A stretch of 64,000 nt of DNA from Caecitellus pseudoparvulus (GCA_965644315.1 CBFFRQ010000048.1:97252-161251); one strand, 5' to 3'; positions 16,909 through 27,546 are shown, counted from the stretch's first letter. Numbers and translations are program-made. Notes: generated by a model from the letters alone, not told the origin.

Positions 16909-18894
16909 ATGTCGGGCGGCAGGCCCACGCTGCCGCCTCCATGGCAGATGCACATCTCCAGGTCGTCGGGGAAGAAGTACTACTTCAACCCAACAAATGG
17001 GCAGTCGACGTACGTGTTCCAGGAGGTGCTGGATGCAGTGGCGAGCGCGTCCAGACCGCCGCAGGCAGCCAGCATTCCTGCACCAGCAGGCTCCAGGCCA
17101 GCCCCCCTTGTCATGGCTGCATCGGCGGGTGGGGCGAGTGGGGCCACGGTGACACACGCGCCATCCTTGGCAAGGAGCACGTCACAGGATTCAAGCGCAC
17201 CTGTGGCAACGGGTGTGGGCCAGGCTGCGCAGGCAAGTGCACGGGTGGCTTCGCAGTATGACAAGCTGGAGTCGCAGACTGCTGCGGAGCGGCAGGCCAG
17301 CCGGATTTACTTCTTGCGGGCGTTCAACAACTGGATCAAGGCGTCCCTCATCGTCACCAGTGTCCCTGCAGACTGCTCCTCTGTCCTGGACCTGGCTTGT
17401 GGCAAGCTGGGCGACATGGGCAAGTGGCGGCAGCAGGGCGTGAAGCTGTACACGGGCATTGACATCAGCATGCAGCAGCTGCAGGAGGCGGCGGAGCGAT
17501 TTAACTCCGCCACGCAGCGCATCAAGCGCGGCCTGCAGCAGGCGCGTGCAGCAGGGCAGGAAGCCCGTATGCAGGAGCAACGCAAGCAGCTGTTTCAGCT
17601 GCGCCTGCTGCAGGCCGACCTAGGTGTGGTGGACCTGGACAGCATGGGCGTGCTGAGCGACCGATTCACGTCTGCTGGCTGTGCAGACAAGGATCGGGAG
17701 GTGTTCAATGTCGTGTCTATGCAGTTTGCGCTGCACTACCTGTTCGCGACAGAAGCTCGTGCTGTGCAGTTTTTCCGCTTTCTCGGTGCGCGCACGAAGC
17801 GCAACGGCGTGTTCATGGGCACCATTCCCGACGCCAATGTCCTGGTGCGGCGCCTGCGGGGCTTGAAGCCTGGCGAGACGTCTTTCGGCAACAGCATTTT
17901 TCGAGTCACTGCGCCGCAAAGCAGCTTGGATCGGCTGAACGCGCTGGGCATGAACCCCTTCGGGCTGAAGTACACGTTCTGGCTGGATGCTCAAGTGGAG
18001 AGCATTGACGAGTACCTGGTTCCGTGGCCGCTCCTGGTTCGCTTGGCTCGCATGGCTGGCTTTCGCCCTGTGTTGCGCCACAACTTCCACGCGTTCTACG
18101 AAACGCTCATGCACTCGCGGGCCAAGAGCTCCGCAGCTGCCAAGAAGCTCCTAACGAAAATGATACAAGGAAAAGACGACGCGACGGGCCAGACCGGGCT
18201 GTCGTCCGATGAGTGGGAGGCCGCTGGCATGTACATGGTGTTTGCCTTTCGCAAGGTGGGCCCCGTCGCGCCTGAGCTGCCCATTGCCCCACGCCCAGCG
18301 CCACCGGCAGAAGTGGAAATTCCTGAGAACATCCGCGACCGCGTTGAGGCGGAGGCCGCATGTGGGTTCGACAAAGCGGCTTCCTTCGCAGAGTTGCCGA
18401 AGGTTCCTGTGCCACGCAGCGGCCGGGAACTGTTCTCTTGGCCAGCCGGCCAAGATCGCCACAGCATCCCCTACGCGGACCATGTGGAGCCATCCAGCAT
18501 CATGGACGCATCAAGGGCTTGCTTGGACGCCTGGCGCAGCGTGCTGGCCGCCCGCTCCCAGGCGGTGGAGTTGGGCCTGGCAGACGAGGCGGGGAGCGAC
18601 ACCGAGCAGCCAGGGCACGGCCAGGGCTCGGAAGAAGAAGCCAGCGAAGCGGCTGCCATCGCAGCTGCAGCGGCAGTGTCGAGCGGGGCTGCCAGTGGTG
18701 GTCGCAAGCGAAGCAAGGGCAAGTCGGGCTCAGGCACGGGGGCTACGGAAGCTGAGATGGCTGAGGCTGAGGCGGTGCTGGCAGAGTTGCAGGGCGGGGA
18801 GGGCCTGGGTGACGACGAGGAGGACGAAGTTGGCGCGTACGCCGCCATGGTGCAGGCAGGAGAGGAGGAGGAGGATGACTTTGACCTTGGCTGA
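16909..18894 (+). CDS. mRNA cap guanine-N7 methyltransferase with N-terminal WW domain
   Basis: This is an unspliced 661-aa protein. Residues ~8-40 form a WW domain: LPPPWQMHISRSSGKKYYFN, then PTNGQSTYVF, with both signature Trp/Tyr-type positions. After a disordered linker, residues ~115-450 match the Abd1/RNMT-type cap methyltransferase: YDKLESQTAAERQASRIYFL at the start, the SAM-binding VLDLACGKLGDMGKW, YTGIDIS, FNVVSMQFALHYLF and NGVFMGTIPD. This enzyme methylates the guanosine cap using S-adenosylmethionine in the nucleus. A WW domain could tether it to proline-rich partners such as the RNA polymerase II tail, which is inference. The C-terminal ~190 residues are low complexity with acidic runs (EEEEDDFDLG end). 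Confidence 0.9.
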   Translation: MSGGRPTLPPPWQMHISRSSGKKYYFNPTNGQSTYVFQEVLDAVASASRPPQAASIPAPAGSRPAPLVMAASAGGASGATVTHAPSLARSTSQDSSAPVATGVGQAAQASARVASQYDKLESQTAAERQASRIYFLRAFNNWIKASLIVTSVPADCSSVLDLACGKLGDMGKWRQQGVKLYTGIDISMQQLQEAAERFNSATQRIKRGLQQARAAGQEARMQEQRKQLFQLRLLQADLGVVDLDSMGVLSDRFTSAGCADKDREVFNVVSMQFALHYLFATEARAVQFFRFLGARTKRNGVFMGTIPDANVLVRRLRGLKPGETSFGNSIFRVTAPQSSLDRLNALGMNPFGLKYTFWLDAQVESIDEYLVPWPLLVRLARMAGFRPVLRHNFHAFYETLMHSRAKSSAAAKKLLTKMIQGKDDATGQTGLSSDEWEAAGMYMVFAFRKVGPVAPELPIAPRPAPPAEVEIPENIRDRVEAEAACGFDKAASFAELPKVPVPRSGRELFSWPAGQDRHSIPYADHVEPSSIMDASRACLDAWRSVLAARSQAVELGLADEAGSDTEQPGHGQGSEEEASEAAAIAAAAAVSSGAASGGRKRSKGKSGSGTGATEAEMAEAEAVLAELQGGEGLGDDEEDEVGAYAAMVQAGEEEEDDFDLG

Positions 18895-18998
18895 GGCAGA
18901 TGGTGTGCAGTGTCGTTGCGGACCCAATTCACCAATGGAACTGGCCATGGCCCTGCGAGGTGCCTTGCAGGCAGGGCGCAGGCTTGGTGTGGTCCAGC

Positions 18999-21900
18999 AT
19001 GGCGGCAGTGTCTGCGCCGCTGGCTGAGGCCAGCGCATTGCTGGCTCGAGGGCTGCCTGCCTTGGTGAGACAGGACATGCTGCAGCTCACGCAGGCCTGT
19101 CGTAGGTTTGTGCATGGCTGGCTGAGCAAAGGGGCAGGCTGCATGGAAGGAATGACCACTGCAACTACAGTTCAACACGTCATGCAAGGCGTGCGGGCTT
19201 CCCTGCGGCTGTGCGTCAGGGGTTGGTGGGAGGCTGCCTCGGTCGCAGCGACTGCCTCTGCGCAACACCTTGTCACCGCCTGCGCCAAGGAGCACCGCGT
19301 GCTGGTCGACACGCTGTTGCTGTGTATCACATGCATGTGCAGTGACGCAGCTCTTGCGGATGCCTTCGTGGCAGTGGGGGGCGTTGGCGTCGTCGCTTCA
19401 GCGCTCCGCACTGCGGTGTTTGAGGCCGAGCTGGTGCTGCAGGCTCCGTGGCTGGCCATGTCCTGCTCGCCAAGTCAGCTTGTGCGGGGGTCCCCAGATG
19501 CCATCATCGCGCCCATTATCACTCTCAGCGAGCGCTCAGCTTCTAGGCACACGTTCTTTCTGCCCAGCTCGGCGAGCGCCCCCGTCGCTGTCCGGCTCGC
19601 AGCGCAGTCTGCTGGAGTCACAGGGACGCTGCACCGCAGTTTAGTTGCCTTGCAAGCACTCTTGAGCGGGGATCAGGGCGCAGCTTTTGTCGTGGAGCAC
19701 GCGGACTCCAGTCTGCACGCTGGAAGGGCCCGCCTGGAGGTGTTGCAGGCTGCCCACAGAGCTGTGAACGCTGCGAGGGGTGCTTTGTCCGGGGGCGTGC
19801 CAAAGTCAGCGGGGATGGCAGGGCCGCTAGCACAGGCACCAGAAAGTGAGAAGGGCGTCTCAGACTCGGAAAGCGAGGTGTCCCACGCTCAGGGCGCCCC
19901 TGTGTGGGTCTTCCCAGATGGGCAGAGCCGGTACATGCGCGACCCCGTTCGACTGAGCAGCCAAGAGGCTGTGCACGCGCCCAAGCGAGTGCCCGCACGT
20001 CTGGGCCCAGGCAGCGAGTCATGGACGTGGTCCCCTGTTCGCTGCCCGATGATGGCAGCACCCATCACGCTGTCCCCGCCAGACTTGTTGGAGTTACTGG
20101 AAGGTGTGGAGGATGTGCCTGAGGCTGACTTGGCTGCAGCCAAGGCAGCTGCGAAGGCACACTCGCTCGAGAGCACACGCGCCTCAAGTGGGTGTTGCGA
20201 CCTTACTTTGACCCTCTCCCGGGTGGTGCGCCTGTGGCACACGGCTTGGAACATGCCTGACATGCGGTGCAGGCTGCTGCGCACGCCAGCGACAGTTTCT
20301 GTCGGACAAGCCCCCGAGCTACCGCCAGATCAAGGCTCCAACTTTCGACTGGGCCTGCAAGGTGTGATGATGTGTGCAACACTCGCACAGTCAGTGCCCG
20401 CCTTTGCCTCGGACGCGCAAGCTGCGATTCCCGCGGAGGTGGACAGCGTGTTGCGCGCGAGCTGTTCCTTCTCTGCCTGGTTGCTCACGGGTGCCTCGCT
20501 GCACCTGCCAGCCGCCGCTGCGGGAGTGTGCTACATCCCGTCGTGGGTGGGCGGCGAGGACCTTGCGCTGGTGGACCAAGCCTCGCATTGGCGGGCTGTT
20601 TGCTGCGCCCTCGCTGACGGTGCTGCATCGTCCGTTTCAGCAGCGACGCTGGCCCTGACTTTGCTGTCCGCTATTTGTGAGGCACAGGGCGCCCCCAGCC
20701 AAGTCCCCATATCCACGGTGCTGTATGCCCCGACAGCTGTCATCGTTGAGCTCTTGCGCACTGCAGTTGGGGAGGGGCGTTCCCTCGCAGGTTGCCACGC
20801 GCTTCTGCAGTCCCCGCTGGCAGCTGCTGCCCTTCATGTGCTTGCAAGCGCTTCCAGCACGTGGACCGGCGCTTGGTCCATGGCAGCAACGTCAGTAGAC
20901 ACCCTCTGCTGTTCCGTCCTCCAGGTGGCGACAGATGCCCACGTGGGGGGCGGGCTGGGGGACACTCTGGAGGCGGCGGCGAGGCACAAGGAGCTGTACG
21001 ATCGCATTGCCAGTAGGTGGTCCCCTGGCAGCCCGTGGCAGGGCAGCGACCTGCACGCTGCTCGAGATGCACATGCTGCTGGAATGTTCACCTCAATCAC
21101 ATCGGCAGCTCGCCAGGGTGGGATGCGAGCAACCTGGCTGTTGCCAGCTCCACCGGCAGCCGCCCAGGGCCTCGCCCAGGGCGGCCTCGGGGCCATGACT
21201 GGTGGCGCAACGCTGGCCTCGGCGATGGCTGCATTCCTGGGCTCCAGTGTCGCATCCTGGGTTGTGGAGGGAACGCGCATGCTGGCGAACTACGTTCGAG
21301 GGAGCGTGTCCAGGGAAGGCGGCCTCGCGCAGGTGGCAACCCTGCCAGCCCTGCGGCAGTGGAGTCCGGCAGTGCTCCCTTGCCTCTCCGCAGTCCAGCC
21401 TGGGATGGCCCCTCTCCCTCGAGTCCTGCATGTGATCCACACTCTGTCCAACACGGCTGGCACCCCAGAAGGCGCCGTATCACTGGCTGTGGCGTCGGAC
21501 TCATGGTTGCCTGGCTTGCTGCAGAGCCTGGAGCTGTACATGTCCTTGTTTCAGCCGGGCAAAGCGCCAGCTGACTCCTTCCACTTGCAAGCCCCACTCC
21601 AGCCAAAGCGGCACAGGGGCGTTGCGCTCGGCAAAGCACACGTGGGCGAGGCTGTGCTGGACGGCGTGAGCTCAGTGCTGCTGAGCATGTCGCTCTTGGC
21701 CCCTCTCACGCCTCCGCAGGGAGCAGACCATGCCCAACCATGGCTGTTTTCTGAGTCAACAAGCGTGTTGCGAGCAGTCGTCATGGTGCTTTCCACAGCT
21801 GTGCCCCCAAGCCTGGCCAGGCTGCGGCTCATGTGCAAGGGTGCGAGGGATGGTGGCCTCACCGTGCAGTTTGCGGCACATGCGGGGTGCGTCTTGGACA

Positions 21901-23906
21901 GCTTTGCTAACTTGACTGGGGTGTTGGCGGAAGCGGCTCGCTCCTTGCATGCGCTACACTTGAGCAAGGAGGCCTTCCAGGGCACACAAGGGGGCGTGCC
22001 CCCTGCGTCGGTGCGTGTGCTGGGGCAAGCGACAGGTCCGCTGCTTGATCTGCTCCAGGAAGCAGTGGACACGCTGGAAGCACTGCAAGCAGTGTTCGAC
22101 TCTGTGGAGTACCCAGACCGTACTCCTTTGCTTCAATGGCGCGAGCACAGTGCAGAGTCTGACGCTGCAGCTGTAGAAGCGGAGGGAGGTGTCGACGGGC
22201 ACGGCGTGGGGAGTGCTGCGTCGCCGCCTGCTCCTCCTCCCCGACTTACAGCAAAGGCGTTGCATGATGTGACCCCATTCTCAACTCCAGAGGAGTGTGA
22301 CGTGGAGCGGGCCCCATTCGAGGATGCTGTTGCGGTGCACCGGCTGTTCCGCGGCCTCGCTCGGCTGGTGCAAGGTCTGGGAGACTTTGTGCAGGCTGTG
22401 GCTGCGACGGCGTTCCTCGGTCCACACATCGTGTGTCTGACACACCCACGCCTTCCACACACCTTGACTGCTGGCTTGCTCGTCGTGCAGGAGCACCTGG
22501 CTCAGATGCTCCAGCTTCCCCACGCGCTGGAGATTTCGTGGGGCAGTGCATGCTCCGCACTGCAGGTCGCTTCTTCCTTGCTCGGCTGCGCGAGGAGCAT
22601 CATGGACGTTGTGCCCTCTGATGTGTCTGTCTTCCGTGATCATGCCCCTGCAGGCCATGTCAGCCAAGGGTTCCTGTTGCAGGCAGTCATGGCCAGGCTT
22701 CATGCGGGTGCGCTGCAAGCGGCGTGGAGCGCGTGGCACGTGTTGCACGTTTCCGGCGGCCCGCAGGCCATGGCAGGGGACGTGTGCCTAGAGGAGGGGG
22801 ATATCTCAGATCCACCGCCGTATCCCTGTCAGCCCGAGACACTGCCACCTTGGCGCGTGCCGCCAGGCTCCGCTTCTGCAGGTGTTCTCGGCGGGGTGTC
22901 TGGTTTGTCCCGGCGGGAGGCGGCGTTGGGGGCCGCTGTGTCCCTGCTCCACCTAGCGGACGGCACACAGGGGGATGCGTCTATCCTGGGGGTGGACGTT
23001 GAAGGCACGGCGCTGCGGTATGCTGCGTCTGACTCGGCCGCACATGCGTCCCCCACCCCCGCAGTGGCGGCGGCCAGTCATGCAGCGTGGGATACCGTTG
23101 CCGCTGCCGCACAGGCGCTGACGAAGGTGCAGGTGGGTGTGGAGTACGTCCAGGCACAGGTTCGGGCGGGGGCTGCAGTGCCGGAGCCCACCAGTGCTAG
23201 TGCGTGGCTGGGACCCCTCTTGCGACCGGAGCAACTCTGCGAGGATGCGGCGGAGGCGCTGCCTGGCGGCCTCACCTCCATGTCCCTGTTGTACGCCGGT
23301 GTGCAGATGCACGAGGCCATGTTCCGAGTGGGGCTGGCGGCGCAGAACACGTCGGTCGCACCGCCCCCCCCAGCCGGACCGCCGCCCCCCGTTCTCGGCA
23401 CTTCGCTCTTGCTGCGTGCGGCGGCCAGCCACAGCGCTGAAGGCGCCCCCATTTCGGCCCTTTTCCTCCCAGAGCTCATGCCTGGCGCTGCGTGGGAGCT
23501 GGAGCAGGAGAAAGCACTGGGACCTGCCCGTGGCAGCGTGCGCAGCCTGCGGTCCACCCCCTCCATGCGCCTGGCTCACTTGCCCACCGCGTCCGCGAGC
23601 TCCATGAGTGCTGAGGGCCCGGGACCTCCCAGCCACGCCAAGCTCCTGCGCATGGGCAAGCTTTTGTGGCAGGACCTGACGTCAACCGTGCGCCGCTTGC
23701 TGGTGTCACGGCAGCGCGTGGTTGGGCTGCACGACTCCGAGGGTGTGGACCCCGCAGCGCTCGTGAAGGGGGCGCATTCTCGTGCCCATGCACACCACGT
23801 CATTGCTGCTTCCACGACAGGCCTGGTGGAGGTGCTGGAGTCCATGGTGGGAGTGCTCGCGTCCTCAGTGCCGCTGGAGGAGCAAGGCCAGTCAACTGCC
23901 CACTAG
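18999..23906 (+). CDS. Large uncharacterised Ala/Leu-rich protein, 1,635 aa
   Basis: A single frame runs from 18999 (MAAVSAPLAEASALL) to 23906; an in-frame ATG at 18900 would add 33 residues. I do not recognise the family. The protein is dominated by amphipathic Leu/Ala/Val-rich stretches (for example LVTACAKEHRVLVDTLLLC and VLRAVVMVLSTAVPPSLARL), the texture of an alpha-solenoid scaffold. Low-complexity inserts occur near residues 270-310 and 1110-1130. No signal peptide, WD, kinase or zinc motif is visible. The end (LLRMGKLLWQDLTSTVRRLL and TTGLVEVLESMVGVLASS) also looks helical. It starts 104 nt after the cap methyltransferase stop on the same strand. Nucleoporin-like or trafficking scaffolds are possibilities only. 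Confidence 0.7.
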   Translation: MAAVSAPLAEASALLARGLPALVRQDMLQLTQACRRFVHGWLSKGAGCMEGMTTATTVQHVMQGVRASLRLCVRGWWEAASVAATASAQHLVTACAKEHRVLVDTLLLCITCMCSDAALADAFVAVGGVGVVASALRTAVFEAELVLQAPWLAMSCSPSQLVRGSPDAIIAPIITLSERSASRHTFFLPSSASAPVAVRLAAQSAGVTGTLHRSLVALQALLSGDQGAAFVVEHADSSLHAGRARLEVLQAAHRAVNAARGALSGGVPKSAGMAGPLAQAPESEKGVSDSESEVSHAQGAPVWVFPDGQSRYMRDPVRLSSQEAVHAPKRVPARLGPGSESWTWSPVRCPMMAAPITLSPPDLLELLEGVEDVPEADLAAAKAAAKAHSLESTRASSGCCDLTLTLSRVVRLWHTAWNMPDMRCRLLRTPATVSVGQAPELPPDQGSNFRLGLQGVMMCATLAQSVPAFASDAQAAIPAEVDSVLRASCSFSAWLLTGASLHLPAAAAGVCYIPSWVGGEDLALVDQASHWRAVCCALADGAASSVSAATLALTLLSAICEAQGAPSQVPISTVLYAPTAVIVELLRTAVGEGRSLAGCHALLQSPLAAAALHVLASASSTWTGAWSMAATSVDTLCCSVLQVATDAHVGGGLGDTLEAAARHKELYDRIASRWSPGSPWQGSDLHAARDAHAAGMFTSITSAARQGGMRATWLLPAPPAAAQGLAQGGLGAMTGGATLASAMAAFLGSSVASWVVEGTRMLANYVRGSVSREGGLAQVATLPALRQWSPAVLPCLSAVQPGMAPLPRVLHVIHTLSNTAGTPEGAVSLAVASDSWLPGLLQSLELYMSLFQPGKAPADSFHLQAPLQPKRHRGVALGKAHVGEAVLDGVSSVLLSMSLLAPLTPPQGADHAQPWLFSESTSVLRAVVMVLSTAVPPSLARLRLMCKGARDGGLTVQFAAHAGCVLDSFANLTGVLAEAARSLHALHLSKEAFQGTQGGVPPASVRVLGQATGPLLDLLQEAVDTLEALQAVFDSVEYPDRTPLLQWREHSAESDAAAVEAEGGVDGHGVGSAASPPAPPPRLTAKALHDVTPFSTPEECDVERAPFEDAVAVHRLFRGLARLVQGLGDFVQAVAATAFLGPHIVCLTHPRLPHTLTAGLLVVQEHLAQMLQLPHALEISWGSACSALQVASSLLGCARSIMDVVPSDVSVFRDHAPAGHVSQGFLLQAVMARLHAGALQAAWSAWHVLHVSGGPQAMAGDVCLEEGDISDPPPYPCQPETLPPWRVPPGSASAGVLGGVSGLSRREAALGAAVSLLHLADGTQGDASILGVDVEGTALRYAASDSAAHASPTPAVAAASHAAWDTVAAAAQALTKVQVGVEYVQAQVRAGAAVPEPTSASAWLGPLLRPEQLCEDAAEALPGGLTSMSLLYAGVQMHEAMFRVGLAAQNTSVAPPPPAGPPPPVLGTSLLLRAAASHSAEGAPISALFLPELMPGAAWELEQEKALGPARGSVRSLRSTPSMRLAHLPTASASSMSAEGPGPPSHAKLLRMGKLLWQDLTSTVRRLLVSRQRVVGLHDSEGVDPAALVKGAHSRAHAHHVIAASTTGLVEVLESMVGVLASSVPLEEQGQSTAH

Positions 23907-24102
23907 CCACGTTCGACCCCCCCTCCACACACACAACCAATTCGACCACCACCTCAACCCGTCCCCTAAAAATGTAATTGTACGCGTCAAAACTTGCCCT
24001 GCATTGGGAGTGTGTGCTGCTGGCGTGGCGTCGTTTCTCCACTGCACAGGCGCGTTTCAAGCGAAACGTGCTCGAGCACTGCGTCGAGTTAGAGGCTTCA
24101 AG

Positions 24103-25792
24103 ATGACGCGCCTCACAGCAGAGCTTGTCCGCAAGAAGGCAGAACACCACGATGGCATTATTGGCGACCTTGAGGAGATCAGCCTGCACCAGCTGGAGCT
24201 GGAGAAGCTGGAAGTGATCGGCGAGCTTTGTCGCAAACTCCGCATTCTGTACCTGCAAAACAACATCATTCCCCGCATCGAGAACATTCACTACCTCAAA
24301 GACTTGCGGTACCTTAACATGGCCTTGAATAATGTGGAGCGCATTGAGGGCCTGCGGTGAGTCCCCGATCGCCGGCTGTGCCTGGTGTTGTCCGTTGGGA
24401 GGCAAAACGCCAGCGCACTCACGTTGCCCCTCGCACTCCAGGTCTTGTGAGTTCCTGGAGAAGTTGGACTTGACAGTGAACTTCATTGACCTGGACACCT
24501 TCGAGGAGAGCATCCAGCACCTGGCCCCGCTGTCCCATTTCAAGGAGCTCTTCCTCATGGGCAACCCGGCCATGGAGTGGGACTCGGCACGGGCCTTCAT
24601 CGTGGCGACGCTGCCCCAGCTGCAGCGCCTGGACGGCCAGGAAATCACTCGCACTGAGCGCATTAAGGCAGTGCAGGACCTGCCTCGGCTGACGCAGGAG
24701 CTGCGAGCCGCTGTGCCGGCAGCCAAGGCCCGCCGAGCTGAGAAGGAAGCCAAGGCCGTCGCAGCGGCGGCCGCCGGAGAGGAGTCGGCACCCTGGACCC
24801 CAGCCAGTCGAGTGGAGCTGTACCGAGAGGTGCAGGAACAGAAAGAAGAGGAAGCGCGGCGCAAGGCGGAGCTGGAGCCTCGCAAGCGCGATGCGGAGAA
24901 GGAGCACCGCGAGAAGCTGGCTGCCACCCGAGCTGCCGAGGGCAAGGGCAGCGCAGGGCCTGGCGACAGCGAGCCGTCAGTGCCGGCAGCCCAGGGCGGG
25001 GCCTCTTCCGTGCGCCCCGCACTTCCTCGCATGGCTAATGAGGGGCGCCTGGACTTCAAGCTGGAGGACGAGGATGGGCAGGGCAACAGCGTGCTCACCC
25101 TGCCCCTTCCGCGTTTCTTGGACTCGTCCCTCGTGGACGTGGATGTGCACCCCCTGTACGTGTCAGTGGTGGTGAAGAACAAGCTCTTTCGCCTGCACTG
25201 GCCTGAGGAGGTGCGGCCTGACGCAGGCTCGGCGCGGCGCTCCACTACCACGGGCGCCCTCGTCATCACAGTGCCCAAAGTGTCCCCCAAGGAGGGATAC
25301 ATGGCTCTGGTGCGCCGGGACAAGGCGGCAGCCAAGGCGGCAGCCAAGGCCAAGCGGGCCTCCGCACGTGGAGCCACCTTGGACACGCAAGCCGGCGTGT
25401 CAGGTGGGCCGCCGGTTCGCGGGGGTGGTGGCACTGTGATGGATTTTGCCATGGCAGCCGCATCCTCCGCTCGCAAATCCAGCGGCAAGGGCCGGAAGGG
25501 GTCCAAGAAGAGCAAAACACAGGGGGCAGGCAAAGGCTCCAAGTCGTCCAAAACCGTGTCGTTGGCGGGCTTGGTTCCAGGTGCGCCGGTGGTGGATGCA
25601 GGTGTGGGCCAGCTGCTCATGACCGCCACGGCCTCGCGACCACTTGCCGAGCCAGAGGCCCACAGTGCCGCCAGCGAGCCCACGCCAGCCATGCCCGGGT
25701 CTGATGCCAAGCCCCCAGCACCTCAGCTCATCGACGAGGCTGGGGGGGCGTTGGAAGTGAAGCCATCACCCGCTGTATCTGCCCTTGACTGA
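24103..25792 (+). CDS. DNAAF11: DNAAF11 (LRRC6/tilB) axonemal dynein assembly factor
   Basis: There are two exons, 24103-24356 and 24442-25792, joined across an 85-nt phase-2 intron (gtgagt...ctccag), giving 534 aa. Leucine-rich repeats cover residues ~20-150: LEKLEVIGELCRKLRILYLQ, NNIIPRIENIHYLKDLRYLN, and after the intron SCEFLEKLDLTVNFID. An LRR cap (FKELFLMGNPAMEW) and the EITRTERIKAV segment follow. A coiled-coil region (YREVQEQKEEEARRKAELE) leads to a CS/p23-like domain (SVLTLPLPRFLDSSLVDVDV..PLYVSVVVKNK). This LRR-coil-CS order is diagnostic of the cytoplasmic factor that preassembles dynein arms, so the organism builds motile cilia. The C-terminus is Lys/Ala/Ser-rich. CGTTTC/GAAACG inverted repeats lie at 24053-24068. 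Confidence 0.93.
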
Positions 25793-26730
25793 GCCATGTG
25801 TGTGGGGTGTGTTCATGCTTGTATGTGGTGCCGGGCGGGGCGTGGCGTTGGGCGAGGGGCGGCTGTGAGGGGAGCATTGAGCAGGGAGGTAGAGGGGCCC
25901 TGGCGTTCAGTTCCGCTTTCGGGTATGAAGGGGGTGGAGAGGCGGGCTCAGCGCACACTGTGAGCAGGTCGTGACAGCGGCAGTCCTGGCTTGTGCTGCG
26001 GCATGAAGGGAAGCACACCCTGCGGCAGCGGTCGTCAGGTGGATGGGGGGCAGGTCGCCGTTCGTCCTTGGCGTGAGTGCGAGTGGTCCTGGTTAGGCTG
26101 CACTTTGCGCATGTGGGGTGTGGAGAAGAAGAACGGTACGGGGTTGTGTCGAGTCAGGCGGGCGGGTGTGTGATCGGCTGGCATTGGGAAACAGGCGGCC
26201 ACTGCGCGGCGTGCAGGTCGTGTGAACGGTTCTCTGGAGGTCTGGGGAGCACGTGTCAGGCATATGGTGCTGAGGCATGCCGGCAAGCGTTGTTGGGCAG
26301 CCTGTGCTTGAGCTGGAACCTTGCGCGAATGGGGGGAGGACTGCTGGGTGTGTGACGGGCAGGTCAGGATGTTGATGTTTGATTCCAATTCAGGCAAGTG
26401 CAGCCATCGTGTCTTGTGATGCTTGGGTGTGCTTGGTCGAAGTGGTGCAGGAGTGCGGCGGCAGAGCGTGGCCGGCGCAGCCCACCTGAGCAGTGCGGTG
26501 CGCCGGTCAGTTCGAAGCCAGCTGCGCCGCCAGCGCAATCGCGCCGAAACGCAGCAGCGCCAGGCACGACACTGCCTTGGTTGCTTCAAAATCAGCATGC
26601 TCATCTTGCACTGCCATTGAGCATGTGGAAGCAGGTGCACTTAGTGTTTGGTGCTTGTGGTGCCTGTGGTGCCTGAGCAGCAGCGTTGGCTTGCAAGGGT
26701 GCGAGGTGCGGAATCTGGCTTCGCAGCGCC
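25793..26730. other. Intergenic region; right part is an arm of an inverted duplication
   Basis: This 938-nt stretch has no supportable gene. From about 26230 onward it matches, in reverse complement, the end of the window (about 63472-64000), for example gcacgtgtcaggcatatggt and gtgacgggcaggtcaggatg. It therefore belongs to a duplicated ankyrin-gene block. The left part (25793-26230) has no partner in the window, since the matching sequence would lie past base 64000. Confidence 0.7.
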
Positions 26731-27546
26731 ATGGGGGCTGCGAGCAGCTACGTGTTAGTGGTGGGACACACCCGAATTATATGTGCAGAGGAGGTGCCGG
26801 GTACATTTCTGGGCATGCTGGATTGGTGTGGGTGTGGTGTGCGTGCGGCGAAGGAAAGGATGTCAAGCAGGCTCACAACGGCTGGCTGCGTTGTAGCTTG
26901 CGAGGAAGGGCATGTGGAAGAGCTGCATGAGCTGCTGGAGCTGGAGGGGAGGGCTGCAGTAAATGTGCATTTCAGAGACGAGCATGGACCTGAGGCCTGC
27001 CTCCGACTTGCTTGTATAAACGGCCATGCTGATGTTCTGCGCGAACTGCTGGCGCTGACGGGAGATCGAGAAATGGATGTGCACGCTGACTTCAGGGGCG
27101 TTCCTGAGGCCTGCTTCCGGGCTGCTTGTGAGAATGGGCATGTAAATGTTCTGCGCGAGCTGCTGGCTCTGGCGGGTGACCGGGAGGTGGACGTGCACGC
27201 GGGGCCAGAGAACGAGCCTGAGCAAGGCTTCAGGTGGGCCTGTGAGAATGGGCATGTCGATGTAGTCCGGGCGCTGCTTGCGTTGACTGGGCATCGCGAA
27301 GTGGACGTGCACGCTGGGTGCGAAGGCAAGCCTGATGATTGCTTCCAGCTTGCCTGCACAAATGGGCATGTGAATGTTCTGCGTGAGCTGCTGGGCCTCA
27401 CGGGGCACCGGGCCATTCCCCTTCAGACCCGACTTGACGCTGGGCAGCTAGCGGTGCAGCCAGCCAAGGATGCTGTGTGGGGCGGCACCAGCACTCGACG
27501 TGGGCGGCGTGGCATGGTGCTGCTGCGGGCAGGTGCAGGGCGGTGA
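26731..27546 (+). CDS. Ankyrin-repeat protein, MGAASS type (copy 1)
   Basis: Unspliced, 271 aa. Starting from MGAASSYVLVVG, the protein has a short unique head and then about six ankyrin-like units of 33-38 residues with consensus xxCFRxACENGHVxVLRELLALxG followed by xREVDVHA. The canonical TPLH tetrapeptide is replaced by (A/C)FR(L/W)AC, and a VDVHA turn carries an insertion. After the last unit comes a conserved tail, HRAIPLQTRLDAGQ then VQPAKDAVWGGTSTRRGR, ending VLLRAGAGR. Ankyrin repeats bind protein partners; nothing indicates which. The ATG follows the conserved leader gtgcggaatctggcttcgca. The closest relative is the inverted copy at 62608-63471. Confidence 0.82.
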   Translation: MGAASSYVLVVGHTRIICAEEVPGTFLGMLDWCGCGVRAAKERMSSRLTTAGCVVACEEGHVEELHELLELEGRAAVNVHFRDEHGPEACLRLACINGHADVLRELLALTGDREMDVHADFRGVPEACFRAACENGHVNVLRELLALAGDREVDVHAGPENEPEQGFRWACENGHVDVVRALLALTGHREVDVHAGCEGKPDDCFQLACTNGHVNVLRELLGLTGHRAIPLQTRLDAGQLAVQPAKDAVWGGTSTRRGRRGMVLLRAGAGR

